Part shown: positions 52,713-64,000 of the stretch, piece after piece
Position numbering within the stretch: the stretch's first letter is position 1
Layout: the number at the start of each line of letters is the position of its first letter
NCBI GenBank assembly: GCA_961205875.1
Contig: OY540819.1
Location: 2,420,501 to 2,484,500 of the forward strand
Length of the DNA: 64,000 bases
Direction: 5' to 3'
Origin: Sialis fuliginosa
Taxonomy: Eukaryota; Arthropoda; Insecta; Megaloptera; Sialidae
Program-made: the position numbers and the translations under genes
The notes under the pieces: model-generated
Told to the model about the DNA's origin: nothing
The model's database searches: none
What the model saw: the letters and a program-made list of their open reading frames with translations, nothing else

Positions 52713-52740
52713 TATAAATAATTATAATATATTTATACAT

Positions 52741-53243
52741 ATATTAATTTATTACAACCTATGTAATATGTACCTAGTTATAAAAATTTATTTGTTAAGA
52801 ATAGTTATAAGTTATATTTGTATACCACACAAATACAAAACTTGTACACAAATAATTACATTAATAAAATTTTATTTACATTATTTTTATTTTTTTCACA
52901 AGTATGGCGAGGAAACAAAACTGCAAACTTTCAAAAATTCAAAGTAACAAAACTCAACTTTTCATATTAAACGTTGTAAAAACTGAATCTTTTCAATTTC
53001 CTACAACTTTTGAACATTATACTTATATCATTAATTATCGTTTTATTGACATATTCGTAGTAAAATTGTAAAATGACAATCTCGATTATACCAAAATAAA
53101 AATGAAACGATTTCAAAATGTTGAGTATCACTGTTCTAGTTAACACATTCAACCACAGAACAAAGAGCATGCGCATGCGCGGAGCGTTAATATTACAGCG
53201 CATTACAGAGAATTGGTATAATAATAAAATATTCTATGTTGAA
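52741..53243 (+). repeat. Duplicated 5' flank of zinc-finger unit D
   Basis: Matches 161-576 and 29110-29634. It has the full TGCGCATGCGC palindrome (53170-53180) and lacks the 469-bp hAT insert of unit A, so it preserves the empty site. Confidence 0.7.
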
Positions 53244-56179
53244 ATGATTCACGTTAAACAGGAAGATATAAAAGAAGAAATAGGGAAGAATTTAGGGGTT
53301 GGGGTATGCTTTATACATCCCCCCTCCCAAATGTATTGTATTATTTGAATTGCTTTAATTTAATTTAAAAAAAACATTTTTTTGGTGGGGTCTGGAGTAC
53401 TCCCTATGACAAACATTTCCCCCAAAAATAATTCAAATCGGTGCATTTTACAGTAGTTATCGTGAACGAATGAAAATTTATATTCAGGCACACACACGCA
53501 CAGCCGTCATGAGTAAATCAACTTTCTTTTACATTTTGAAGTTAGTACAATCAGAATTTGCTCTTATCTCGTACACGATTTTTTGACGGTATTACAATAC
53601 TTCCATTTCTTCAGAACATGGAAGTAAAAATAAATGATGACTGTTCCTAAGTTCTAAAAAAAAAAATTATTTAATATAATAGATAAAAAAATATTTTTTT
53701 TATTATTACAAAAAAAGTAATATTCGCAAAAATATCCGCACTTTTTCTAGCGAATGCGAATGTGAATGTTAAAAAATGTGCGAATATTCGCGAATGCGAA
53801 TGCGAATATTCGTTACATCACTACTAAATACAGGTTAGGTTTCATATAGTATGTTTGAGACAAATGCTCAAATGTAAATCAGAGGTTCTTAAACAATTGT
53901 TTTATAAATTTATAATTACATTTTTTGTCTAATCAGTGGCGTTTATTCAATGTGTAAAAAGTGCAGTTATCTTGGGCCTTAGCCAACGATGGGGGGGGGG
54001 GGGGGGGCTCCAATCCTATATTTTATAAGCTCATTTTTATTGTTTTTTTTATGGAACGTTATTTTTTGATGTATTAAATTATTGTAATTTTAATTTTTAT
54101 TAAAGATTACATTTAATAGGGTATTTGACACTATGATGTTATGATATATTTATTTCATATTTCATTTTCCACATTACAAATATTGTATTATCAGGATTTC
54201 AATAATTAAAATATACAATACCTAAATAATTCATTATTATATTTCACAAAGATGAGTCTTCCTTTGATCCAAAAACTAGAAAGTACAAGCTTCAAAAAAA
54301 GCTTACATTTTTTTAAATCTGATCATTTTTCGCGATAACACAGTGATTTGAAAATTTATAATGAATTGTCAATAAAAAAGATCAAGATAATTTACAATTA
54401 GACCACTAATAATTATATTTATATGATAAAAAAAAGTTACAAAGATAATGAAGGAAATTTCTCTTACAAAATCAAACTTTTAAATTTAGTCGAATACATT
54501 ATTGTTCATAAAACCTATCTAAAATTGTTATTTTTGCATGGGCAGTGTTTCATTCAAAGAGGATATCGGGATGTGGAAGGGAGGGGGGGTATACCCTCAA
54601 AATTCTCAAAGAAATGTCTTAATTCTGCGCTGTACCGCCAAATTGAAATTTGCCTGGGGCCCCATGAAACTGTAACGCGCCAGCTGGAACAAGTTATTTT
54701 TTGATAAATAAAAATTTGTTTAAGGGGTTAGGCCACTCTAGAGGCCGAAAAAATAGGCTTTTTTAGGATTTTTTTTCAGAAATACTACAAAATAAATCGA
54801 GATTCCATAAAGAGTATTTATTATACATACGACTGTATACAAACAAATTTTTGAAGCGATTAATTTCAAAATGGCGGCTGTACAGCGTTTTTCCGATGAC
54901 GTATCCGTTTTTTCAGGGTCCACGGCTCCTATAATTTTTGAATTATAATAAGCCAATTTTTTTTATTTTATATAATAACTGCTATAGAAGTACGTAGGTT
55001 TTTTTCGATATATTAATTTTTGGCCAAATGGCGCACTTCTAGTGGAAAGTGAAAAATTTGCCTAAAAAATCATCAGATGATTGTTACTAACAAATGAACT
55101 ATGCAATATAAAAAAAAAATCCTACGTACTTTCATAGACAATGTATTTTTCAAGATATATTCAATATTTCAAGTAAATCGGTTGAAAATTGTCTGAGTTA
55201 TGTTACCGGCCAACTTAAAAAATGTAATTTTGAGATACACGCGTTTGAAGTTTTGAATAGTAGAAAAAAATCATGAATAATTTTGCAATACCTTTAATCA
55301 GCGATGCCAGCGGTCTTCTTCCAGATATTTTCGGTCCCTTGCTGTGTGTATGTGTCTCTTTTGCACCTTTTTGACCACAATACACTTTGTCACTCATAAT
55401 AAAAACGAATCAATAACACTCACAAAAAAAAAAAGTTAGCATATTTATCTATAAAAAAAACCTGGTGGTCTTGTACTATACTTTGAAAAACAAGTACTTA
55501 GAGATATTTCCTGGCCATAATCTTTTCGGATATCATTTTTGAGCACCTAAGAGACCATTTAAAGCATTATCTGCAAAATACTATTACATCAAATTTAATT
55601 TATTACTGTATTGAGTTACGTTTTTCAGAAAGACTTGCTTGTGAAAGAAGAGAACGTACCAGAAACCAGAAGCGAACAACAAGAAAATGAAGATGAAATA
55701 ATTAACAAAGAGTCCAGTTTTATAAAACAACGTTTTCATAAAAGTGTAAAATTAGAAAAATATAAATGTGATCAATGCGACTATAGTTGTAAACAAAAAC
55801 AATATTTGTTAAGGCACAAATTAACACATACTGAAGAAAAACCTTTTAAAAGTGCGATTATAGCTGTAAACGTAGCTCTGATTTAGCAAGGCATAAACTA
55901 ACACATACTAATGAAAAACCATTTAAATGCAGCCATTGCGATTATAGCTGTGAACGAAGCTTTCAGTTAACAAACCATAAATTAACACATACTAATGACA
56001 AATCTTTTAAATGCGATCATTGCGATTTTATTTGTAAACAAAAAAACTATTTATTAAAACATAAACTAATACATACTAATGAAAAACCTTTTAAATGCGA
56101 CCATTGTGATTATAGCGGTAAACGTAGCAGGCATTTAGCAATGCAAAACTATCACATATTAATAGGAACAACCTTATAA
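53244..56179 (+). pseudogene. C2H2 zinc-finger unit D, broken
   Basis: The leader starts at 53244 (Met-Ile instead of Met-Phe) but diverges after about 13 codons, near 53283, where unrelated sequence up to about 53830 replaces the rest of exon 1 and its donor. The second exon starts after TTTTTCAG at 55629 with KDLLVKEENVPETRS. A small deletion near 55850 within the second finger shifts the frame, and another base loss near 56144 disrupts the last finger; about six fingers remain recognisable. An extra insertion occupies roughly 54720-55560 of the intron, opening with GGGGTTAGGCCACTCTAGAG. It cannot encode a full protein. Confidence 0.82.
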
Positions 56180-56460
56180 AGAGTATTTAAATAAATTATA
56201 TCATTTAAATTATATATTATAATATTATATATAAATAATTAAGTTTTATCAAAATCTGTTATTGATAACAGACATGTATGTATAACTCCAAATGGAGAAT
56301 CCAACACAAACTAATAACATAATGTTAAATAGAAGAAATCGGGCCATAGTAGGTCCCAAATAAAACGAATTACTTTTATTTCGACCTTATTTATTTTATT
56401 TCTTTTTAGGTGGTATATACATTTCAAAAATTCAATGTAAACAAAACAAACAACAACTTG
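56180..56460 (+). other. 3' flank of unit D
   Basis: Aligns with 7890-8090 behind unit A, including the CCCAAATAAAACGAAT polyadenylation-type signal. This shows that the ancestral gene ended with this flank and that units B and C have a different one. Confidence 0.55.
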
Positions 56461-56464
56461 GTAT

Positions 56465-56930
56465 AAAAAAAATCTTTTTTTTATACCAAGGCATGTGGCA
56501 CGTTAAAATGTATAACCAAATAAGCGGAATTTTACCCTTTTTCTATATTTTTTCTAAATCAAGAATGGTGCCTGTAGGGGGCTTTAAAGCAAATCCAAAA
56601 AAACAAAAAAATTGTATACCAAGACGTGTACATGTGTAAATGTACATCTCAATTAGTAGAATTTGACCATATTTTTTATTTTTTTCTAACTTAAAAATGG
56701 CGCCTGTAGGGGGCTAAAAGCAGTATTTTATTTTGTCCCCTCCCTCTAACTCTGTAACTACCGGCTCAAAAAATTTGAAAAAAATTTTGGTAACGAGAAT
56801 TTGACCATATTTTATTTTCTAACTAAAAAATGTCGGCTGTAGGGGGCTAAAAGCAGTATTTTATATTGTCCACCCTACCTCTAGCTCGGTAACTACTGGC
56901 TTTTCTAACTTAAAAATGTACCTATAAGTG
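56465..56930 (+). repeat. Dispersed repeat shared with the foldback core
   Basis: Matches 41170-41650 (landmarks GGCATGTGGCACGTTAAAAT, AAATGGCGCCTGTAGGGGGC, AAAAGCAGTATTTTAT). It consists of degenerate copies of about 140-155 bp. No coding content. Confidence 0.6.
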
Positions 56931-57880
56931 GTTCCAAACATTCCACGTAGTACGTACTTCGGAACCCTTATGGCATACACTCGTGTATGTCTTGCCCGAT
57001 TTATTTAATATCTTGAGAACCCATTGTGCTAAAGTTATGAAATTTGATACAGGGTTTAGTATTAATAAGTGTTATCGATTTTCATTATTAAACAATTATA
57101 ATTTAGATCAGTGCTGCATGGGGCCAGTGGGCCCATCGATTTTTATCTATTATTTTTTTTGTTATTTAATTTTTTCTTAAGCTAAACATTTGAATAAGAT
57201 TATATGGCACAAAATACATGAAAATATACTTTGCTTATTTATCATAGGATAAACCGTTTACGAGATATATCGATGCAAAAGGAAGCATGCAGAATTTTAC
57301 TTTTTTGAAATGTTGCCATTTCTAGTTTTGTAGAGCAAGGTTTAATGTATACAATATATCAATTTTCATGTTTCTATCAAAAAGTGCAGAGGGTGACCTT
57401 AACGTCCAAACTAAATAGATATCAGGAATACCACACAAATAGATATTAAATTACTTTTGCGAAATATGTATAGTTTTATCAATAAATGTTATCTAATAAT
57501 TTTGCAACATGAAACTATAATACGTCTCTATTATAAATATGCGTGTCAAAAGATTTTAGTTTTCACAATATTTCTACTACTTTCAGTGACGTTTTCTAAT
57601 ACTATTATACAATAATTATCGAAAAATATAATTAATAATATTGTCAACTGTTGAGGTAAGTACATTTACAAAGATTTTGTCTTCAGTCAGTATACAGAGC
57701 TGGGCGTGTATTTCAAACCACTGTATGTAAATTACATGTGAACACATTTTCGAAACACTATTTTCAAGAAAAAAAAAGAATATCTGCCTTGGGAACCACG
57801 GGACTTTCTTATACCTAACCTAACCTAACAGTGAATTGTATACGTGATTCTTTGTTTATTAAAACATTTCTAACAAACTA
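56931..57880. other. Non-coding stretch
   Basis: AT-rich, no supported gene. A short AACCTAACCTAAC run near 57817 resembles the insect telomere repeat but has fewer than three units. The open frame at 56983 has no recognisable content. Confidence 0.4.
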
Positions 57881-58460
57881 ACAAGATAGAACAAAATGAA
57901 TAATTTTATATTTATATAACAAGTGATTTTTTTTAACGTAATAACAGAAAACAGATGTTTACTCTTATAAATTTTTGGAGTTTTGAATTATTTTTGAAAT
58001 AAGAAAAAAATGTTTTAGATAAAAAATGTCGAGTATGTTATTATCTATACATTTTTTTCTCTGTTATGAACCATTTGAATTATAATAAATTTTTTTTTCA
58101 AAAATTCGTTTTTACAAAAAAATGAATAGAACAAAAAATTATAGATATAGATATTACCTACATTTTTTAACTTGACCATTTTTCTCTATTTCGCACTGTT
58201 TCAGAGTAATTCGAAAAATTAAAAAATCGACGTAGGTAAACATCCGTATCCGGTTGAAAGATCGTTTTCAAAAATAGGACGTTTTCTTCCCAGCCAAAAA
58301 TTAATCTTAAATATAAAATATCACCCTTCTACGATTTGTCGTATTTGAGTTACAGCGCTTACAAACAGACAGACGGACACACAGACATCATGGCGAAAAT
58401 AGTCAGAATGGATTCAGGGAAGGTCAAAATAGATAATTCCGTCAAAATCCGGAGTTCGAA
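57881..58460. repeat. Degenerate satellite-like repeat block
   Basis: Contains GAGTATGTTATTATCTATA and neighbouring poly-T blocks that recur at 61480-61760 and 62400-63020. Its right half (58200-58460, with the CAGACAGACGGACAC run) is an inverted copy of 61080-61330. No gene. Confidence 0.55.
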
Positions 58461-58503
58461 ATAATAATAAACATAATAATAAATAAATAAATAAATAAAT
58501 AGT

Positions 58504-58861
58504 AATAAACTGCCATGGTCGGCACAAGACTTTTTTATACATCATGATACAGAAAAAATTACATAAGTTTAACACTTTCTGCTAAGAAATTGAATATAAT
58601 TAACTACATTACATTAATTGTTTTTTTTTTTTCTTCACAAATTTGTTGTCGGCAGGCTTGATCCTAGTCCGACAGCTCAGTAGTATCGTGGTGTGTTGTG
58701 GTTGTTGTTGTTCGTGTGTGTTTTGGGTGTTTAACAGGGATACATGAGGGATGGGGAGTTTGCTGATGGGCCGATCATCGCAGGTTTAGACGAACTGGGA
58801 GGCCTGGAGTTCCGGAAGTGGGTTGTGGGTACACTTGGGGATTAGGGAAACATATATTCTT
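58504..58861 (-). other. Probable 3' region of the LINE remnant
   Basis: Lies downstream of the LINE C-terminus on the minus strand and ends at an AATA-rich tail (about 58460-58503), which could be the simple-repeat tail of a non-LTR element. No coding content. Confidence 0.4.
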
Positions 58862-59104
58862 TATATTTTTAGGTTGCAGTCTTGGATGAAGTTCATGAGG
58901 TCTTTGTATATTTTACTGTTGGATATTAGCGTTGCGTATTCTTTGTTTCTGATATCTATCTTCTTTTTCGTTAGTTCTGTCCATAGTTTGTTACGATGTT
59001 TTGAATGTTTTTTGCATGTCATAATGATGTGTTTAGTGTCAACTATGGAGGTGTTATCACACTCGCAGTGCGGAGTTTCCATCAAACCCATTTTGTACTG
59101 GAAC

Positions 59105-59751
59105 CAGGGCCGGCCGAACGGCCAGGCGACCCAGGCGATAGCCTGGGGCGCCAATTTCGTGGGGGCGCCAATTGTTTTAAACTTTTTTTTATGTTCTGTT
59201 CTAGGGCGCCAAATTTAAGCTGTATATAATTTTACTTAATAAAATGCTTAATATCAAAAATAAATTATTTATTAATTTTTTTTTTACAAAACTTGAAAAG
59301 CACAGTGCCAAATCTGTGGGTGGCTTTGCGGATTCTTGTAACAATTCCGGTTAGTGTAGCTAGTGGTGAAAGAAGTTTTAGTAAATTAAAATTGATAAAA
59401 ACTTATTTACGGTCGGCTATGATAGATGATAAGTTGAATAATTTGGCTATTCTCTCAATTGAAAATAAAGTTGTAGCAACCCTCAATTTTGAGACATCAA
59501 TCGATAATTTTACAGACATGAAAGCCAGGAAGAAATCTTTTATATAATTTTAGTTATATTATATTATTATATTACATTAATGACAAGTGTTTAATGGTAT
59601 TTTTCATTTTTCTATACATTTTATTCATTTCGATAATGTTCTCATGTTTTTTTTTGTGCGAATAATTTTTAATGATCGTCACTGTGACGGTGGGGGGGGG
59701 GCGTCAAAAAAAATCTCGCCTGGGGCGCCAGAATCACAAAGGCCGGCTCTG
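59105..59751 (+). mobile_element. Internally deleted hAT transposon, 647 bp
   Basis: The ends are CAGGGCCGGCC and, from the right, CAGAGCCGGCC. The 8-bp duplication ACTGGAAC lies at 59097-59104 and 59752-59759, and the LINE reading frame is continuous across the deleted insert, a natural empty-site reconstruction. A poly-G tract is near 59692. Confidence 0.88.
59293..59547 (+). pseudogene. hAT transposase C-terminal dimerisation domain fragment
   Basis: About 84 residues matching the hATC domain: an LWVALRILVTIPVSVASGER block, then SFSKLKLIKTYLRS and LNNLAILSIE. The DNA-binding and catalytic parts are missing, so it cannot transpose. It shows that the insert descends from an autonomous hAT by internal deletion. 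Confidence 0.82.
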
Positions 59752-60550
59752 ACTGGAACTGTGGAGTGTAGGCGTGGTTTAGTCTAATTCGAGTTATTGT
59801 TCTTATTAAATTTCTGGAACTTTTTTCTTTGTCGAACCATGGTTTTCGAGCGATTGTTGGTTGGATCGAACCATAGAATTTTCCTTTTGCTTTAGTGGAT
59901 TCTGAATAATTTGATTGCCAGTTTTCGTGTGCTCTTGCTGTGGGAGTTATGTCAGTATGTGGAATCGGTATTTTCTTGATTACTTCATTTTTAGTGGCGT
60001 TTCGAGCTGTGGTGTCTGCTATTTAATTTCCTGCAATGCAGGCGTGGCTTTTCCCCCAGATGAACATTATTTCTTTTTTTATGTTTTTGTATTTTTCTAC
60101 CAGATTTATGATCTCCATAATTGTATAATTATTTATTTTTGCTTTGTTTTGCAGTGCCATTAGTACGCTTTTTGAGTCGCTTACTATGATTGTCTGGGCG
60201 TATTTATCGTTCATGTACATAGTCTTGTAGTGCTGATTTTATAGCTATTGCTTCTGCCGTGAAACATTAATTGTTGTTTTTGTTAATGTTCGAGATATAT
60301 TTTAATTCTATTCTGTGATTTTATTTTAAACGTTTTTATTATAAATCGTTATAATAGTTTTCCTGTTTAAAAAAAATGTTGTTTTGTCAATGGTTTCATA
60401 TTTGTTTGATATTTCAACAGTTCAACACGTTTTATATATTTAATTGACAGTTGTATGAAAAAATGCTTTTAATTTCATAGGTTACTAGATTATTCAAACA
60501 TATTAAAATTAATTTTAAATAAAAACTAAAATTATTATTTTTTGATTAAT

Positions 60551-62380
60551 AGTACGTCTGGTTCGTGGCAAATAAAGCAAAACGCTGCACTTTTTGATTG
60601 GGGTATGCCACTTTCGGTGGTCATATATAAGGTCAAAAGAAACATTTTCAGATAGAGAGCCACTTTAAAATCCGTGTAGAACACCATTATATCGGCTATT
60701 AAAGATGGCCTTCACGGTTTTTATTAAATTGGCTGTATCTCAGCTCCTAATCCTCTGATTTCAATTTTCTTTTGTTTATTTTAAAGTTCTTATTAAAAAA
60801 AATAGTTTTTATCATTATTCATTTTTCTCTAAATCTTAAGGGTTCCCCACAATTTTCCGAAATCTGAAGATTTCACTTTTCTTACAAACTTAATTGTTAT
60901 ATAACTTTTTTATTGTGCCCAATATCATTTTTTTACCTCATATAAAAAAGAAAGACATTTTTGTCTGCGTTCCATTGATAACAAGATAATACTGTTTTAA
61001 TTAACAACTTCTTTGGAAATAGCGTGTTAAACTAAGAAAAATAGATTATTTTTGGATCATTCCATGTCAAGTTTACCTGTATTGATTTCTCGGATTCGAG
61101 ATTTTGATGGAAATGTCCATTTATACCTTCCCTGAATCAATTCTGACTATTTTTATCACCATGTCTGTCTGTCTGTCTGTGTGTGTATCTGTTTGTCTGT
61201 AAACGTTGTAACTCAAAAATGACAGTACATAGAGGGGTAAAATTTTATATTTAGGATTAATTTGTTTTAAGAAAGAAAACCTGATTTTTTTAAAACCGGA
61301 AACGGATGTTTACTGTAATTTTTATAATTATTCGAATTATTTCTGAAACGTGTTGGAAGAAAATGTTTAAAGAAAAATTTGTTTAGAATATTATTATTTA
61401 TAATTTATGTTATGTTCAATTTCTCCCAAAAAAGTTTTTGAGGTTATAATCGTTTTTTTCAATTATATTTGAAAAGCAGAAATAAATCATTAAAATAAAA
61501 GTTGTAGAGTATGTTATTTTCTATAGTTTATGTTCCATTAATTTTTTTATATCTCTTACTAATTAAAAAAAAAATCTTTAAATTATATTTTTAATTTTTT
61601 TCCATTTTATTTGAACAAGTTCATGACAGAATGAAATGTTCATAACAAAAAATGTAGAGAACGTTATTATCTATAGTTTATGTTCTATTCATTTTTTTAT
61701 ATCTGTCATCAGTAAGCCAAAATTATTTGTTTTATATTAGTAGATACACGTACATTTTTTTATTGTATAAGAAAATTCAGTGACATCCATGACAGATTTT
61801 TCAATTTTTTAACTATGCCATATGAGAAAATTGATCCCAACATAAAATTTCATATAATAAAAGGTAAACTTGACATGGAATGATCCAAAAATAGTATATT
61901 TTTCTTAGTTTAACACGCTTTTTCCAAAGAAGTTGTTAATTAAAACAGTTTTATCTTGTTATCAATGGAAAGCAGAATAAAATGTCTTTCTTTTTTATAT
62001 GAAGTAAAAAAATGATATTGGGCACAATAAAAAAGTTATATATAAATTAAGTTCGTAAGAAAAGTAAAATTTTCAGATTTTCAAAAATTGTGGGGAACCC
62101 TTAAGATTTAGAGAAAAATGTATAATGACAAAAAATAATCTTCTCAATAAGAACTTTAAAACAAATAAAAGAAAATTGAAATCAGATGACTAGGAGCTGA
62201 GATACAACCAATTTAATAAAAACGGCGGGGGCCATCTTTAATAGCCGTTATAATGGTGTTCTACACGGATTTTAAAGTGGCTCCCTATCTGAAAATTATT
62301 CTTTTAACCTTTTCTATGGGCACAGAAAGAGTCATACCCCAATCAAAAAGTGCAGGGTTTTTTTACGTACCAGACGTACT
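60551..62380. mobile_element. Inverted-repeat (foldback-like) element, 1.83 kb
   Basis: The ends are AGTACGTCTGGTTCGT and, from the right, AGTACGTCTGGTACGT. The arms (60551-61075 and 61860-62380) are inverted copies throughout, with landmarks TGCACTTTTTGATTGGGGTA and GTCAAGTTTACCT mirrored. The centre (61076-61860) contains the satellite-like block also seen at 57881-58460. No transposase and no clear target duplication. Confidence 0.75.
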
Positions 62381-63261
62381 ATAATTAAAAAAAGATACAA
62401 AAAAAATACAGCATAAATTATAGATAATAATATTCTCTATAACTTGTATATAACATATTTTTTTCTAATACGTACCGTTTAAAAAATAATTAGAAAAATT
62501 CAAAAAAATTAAAGAAAATCGATTATTTCCTAAAAAAAATTTTGGGGAGAAAAATGAACAAAACATAAACTATAGATAAGAAATTTTTCTATAAATTTAA
62601 TCTAAAATATTTTTTTCTACTGCGCACCGTTTCAAAAATAATTCGAAAAATTCCAAAATTGACATCAGACTTTCTTATACATCATGAAATAAAATTACAT
62701 AAGTTAATTCTTTCTGCTAAGAAATTGAATATAAACTTCATTAGATGAATTGTTGTTTTTGTTAATGTTTGAGATATATTTTAATTCTATTCTGTGATTT
62801 TATTTCAAATGTTTTTATTATAAATCGTTTTTCTAATGTTTTAGATACAAGTCATAGAGAATATTATTATCTATAATTTTTGTTATAATCATATTTCAAA
62901 AAAACAATTGTGTAAGGAAATAATCTTTTTTTTTTAATTTTATTTCAAATGGTTCATAACAGAAAAAAATATTTGTAATAAAAGTTGTAGAGTATATTAT
63001 TTTCTATAAATTATGTTCTATTCTTTTTTTTTGTATTTTATATGAATTGGCCAAAAAATAATAATTTTAGTTTTTTTTTTAATAATTTTAATAATATCAA
63101 TAATTAGTTATCTATGAAAATAAAATCATTTATTATTAGAACTGTCAATTAAATATATGTATAGAAAAAATAATAAACTGTTGAAAGATCAAATAAATAT
63201 CAAGCCTTTGACAAAACTAAATATTTTAAACATAAATTTTATTATACCTATTTATAATAAA
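62381..63261. repeat. Degenerate copies of the AT-rich satellite-like unit
   Basis: Several diverged copies of GTAGAGWATRTTATTWTCTATA with following ATTCWTTTTTTTATAT are spaced roughly 80-150 bp apart. No gene. Confidence 0.5.
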
Positions 63262-64000
63262 ATGGCCCAGTGCGTGTTGGGCACACACATGGTAGGTTTC
63301 CGTAGTCATTACTATTTATAAACAAGAGTTATTTCAATTATTTTTATGAACTATTCTAGCTACAGTGTTCGTTATAATTTTCATTGGAAGTACTAACTAA
63401 AAGCTTCATTCTGAATTTTTATCAGATTTTTTGAATAGATAGTTTAGAAATTAAGGGACGCTCTGATAACGACATTTAAATGCATATATATTGTGACTGA
63501 ATGGTAAAAATCAAAAGATCATTTAACACTTTTTATTGCATTTTAGGAGACCTATCTAATGACATCCCACTCAATGGGGTAAGTGAAAAAAAAAATGTGA
63601 GTTCACTTTTCAGTCTATGGGAGGGGGGTCCAAAATAATTTTGACAGTATTCGTTATAATTTTCAGTGAAAGTACTAATTAAAAGCTACATTCTCGAATT
63701 TTTTCAGATTTTTTGAACAGATAGTTTAGAAATTAAGGGGGTGGGGACGCTCTGATCACGACTTTGAACGCAAATATATCGTGACTGAGGGGTTAAAATC
63801 AAAATGTCATATAACATTTTTTATTGCATTTTAGGAGACCTATCTAATGACATCCCACTCAATGGGGTAAGTGAAAAAAAAATGTGAGTTCACTTTTCAG
63901 TTTATGGAAAGGGGGTCCAAAAACATTTTTTTTTTCAAAAATCTTATCATTTCTGTTTTTGTGTTATCAGTCTTCACCCGTATACCAAATTTTATCTTAA
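63262..64000 (+). repeat. 281-bp tandem repeat with leader, cut by the window end
   Basis: Starts with GTGCGTGTTGGGCACACACA, like 4333, then two tandem copies of a unit of about 281 bp (TTCGTTATAATTTTCA at 63368 and 63649). Each unit has ACATTTAAATGC-type and GGAGACCTATCTAATGACAT blocks. The array continues to the window edge. Confidence 0.7.

Larger units (their letters stand above)
58862..60290 (-). pseudogene. RNase H-bearing LINE (non-LTR retrotransposon) remnant
   Basis: Minus-strand reading from 60290 downward gives an RNase H domain: IIVSDSKSVLMALQNK, then IFIWGKSH, followed by a stop near 60023. In the same sense the tail continues (ARAHENWQ, then ITRIRLNHAYTPQF) to the Cys/His motif PHCECDNTSIVDTKHIIMTC at 59096-58990 and ends near 58862. 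The architecture is the C-terminus of an I/R1-type ORF2. It is broken by stops, by 5' truncation and by a hAT insertion (59105-59751). Confidence 0.75.

Noticed and set aside
57817..57832. CCTAACCTAACCTAAC as an interstitial insect telomere
   Set aside because: Fewer than three units and no extended TTAGG array.
58823..59229. Plus-strand frames of 131 and 74 codons near 59 kb
   Set aside because: Antisense to the LINE C-terminus and crossing the hAT border; the minus strand holds the recognisable domain.

Overview
The window is AT-rich, repeat-crowded nuclear DNA of an arthropod, almost certainly an insect. The evidence is spliced C2H2 zinc-finger genes with GT/AG introns, Tc1/mariner, hAT, Helitron, Gypsy, foldback and LINE remnants with eukaryotic target-site duplications (TSDs), and a Polinton/Maverick. 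A hemipteran would fit, but the sequence alone does not prove the order. I saw no bacterial operon, rRNA, tRNA or CRISPR array.

Backbone: a tandem family of two-exon C2H2 zinc-finger genes on the + strand. Unit A has exons at 1143-1253 and 5619-7292. Unit B has 25918-26028 and 27245-28498. Unit C has 29635-29745 and 50508-52100, with a roughly 20.8 kb intron. Unit D (53244-56179) is a broken pseudogene. Each first exon is 111 nt, encodes a short acidic lysine-rich leader, ends in phase 0 at GTAAGT and joins an exon opening after TTTTTCAG. Units A, B and C carry 18, 13 and 17 fingers. Flanking modules are repeated with the genes, so many transposon insertions can be dated against paralogous empty sites.

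Centrepiece: a complete, apparently intact Polinton at 11356-25322 (13,967 bp) with 889/880 bp terminal inverted repeats and a perfect 6-bp TSD (AGCTAG), inserted inside an older short inverted-repeat element. A leftward block encodes a small OB-like protein, a double jelly-roll major capsid protein, a minor capsid (penton) protein, an adenain-like protease, a PLA2/membrane-active protein and a small polyproline protein. A rightward block encodes a packaging ATPase, a DUF8207-type protein, a fibre-like protein and a chromodomain integrase. A leftward protein-primed DNA polymerase B (1269 aa) with zinc fingers and an endonuclease VII-like insert closes the element. Replication, integration, maturation, packaging and capsid functions are all present. 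An unusual 10/11-bp tandem array lies between the ATPase and DUF8207 genes.

Region 31454-49962 is an 18.5 kb hAT-type element (8-bp TSD ATAGATAG, arms about 1.2 kb) in the intron of unit C. It has collected a Gypsy LTR retrotransposon (33237-39713, broken pol), a foldback element with 9-bp TSD (39805-42855), a hAT MITE rich in TTCGGC, a mariner-type MITE and a Helitron. The distal part (56.4-64 kb) holds satellite-like repeats, a decayed RNase H-bearing LINE interrupted by a truncated hAT (59105-59751), and a 1.8 kb inverted-repeat element (60551-62380).
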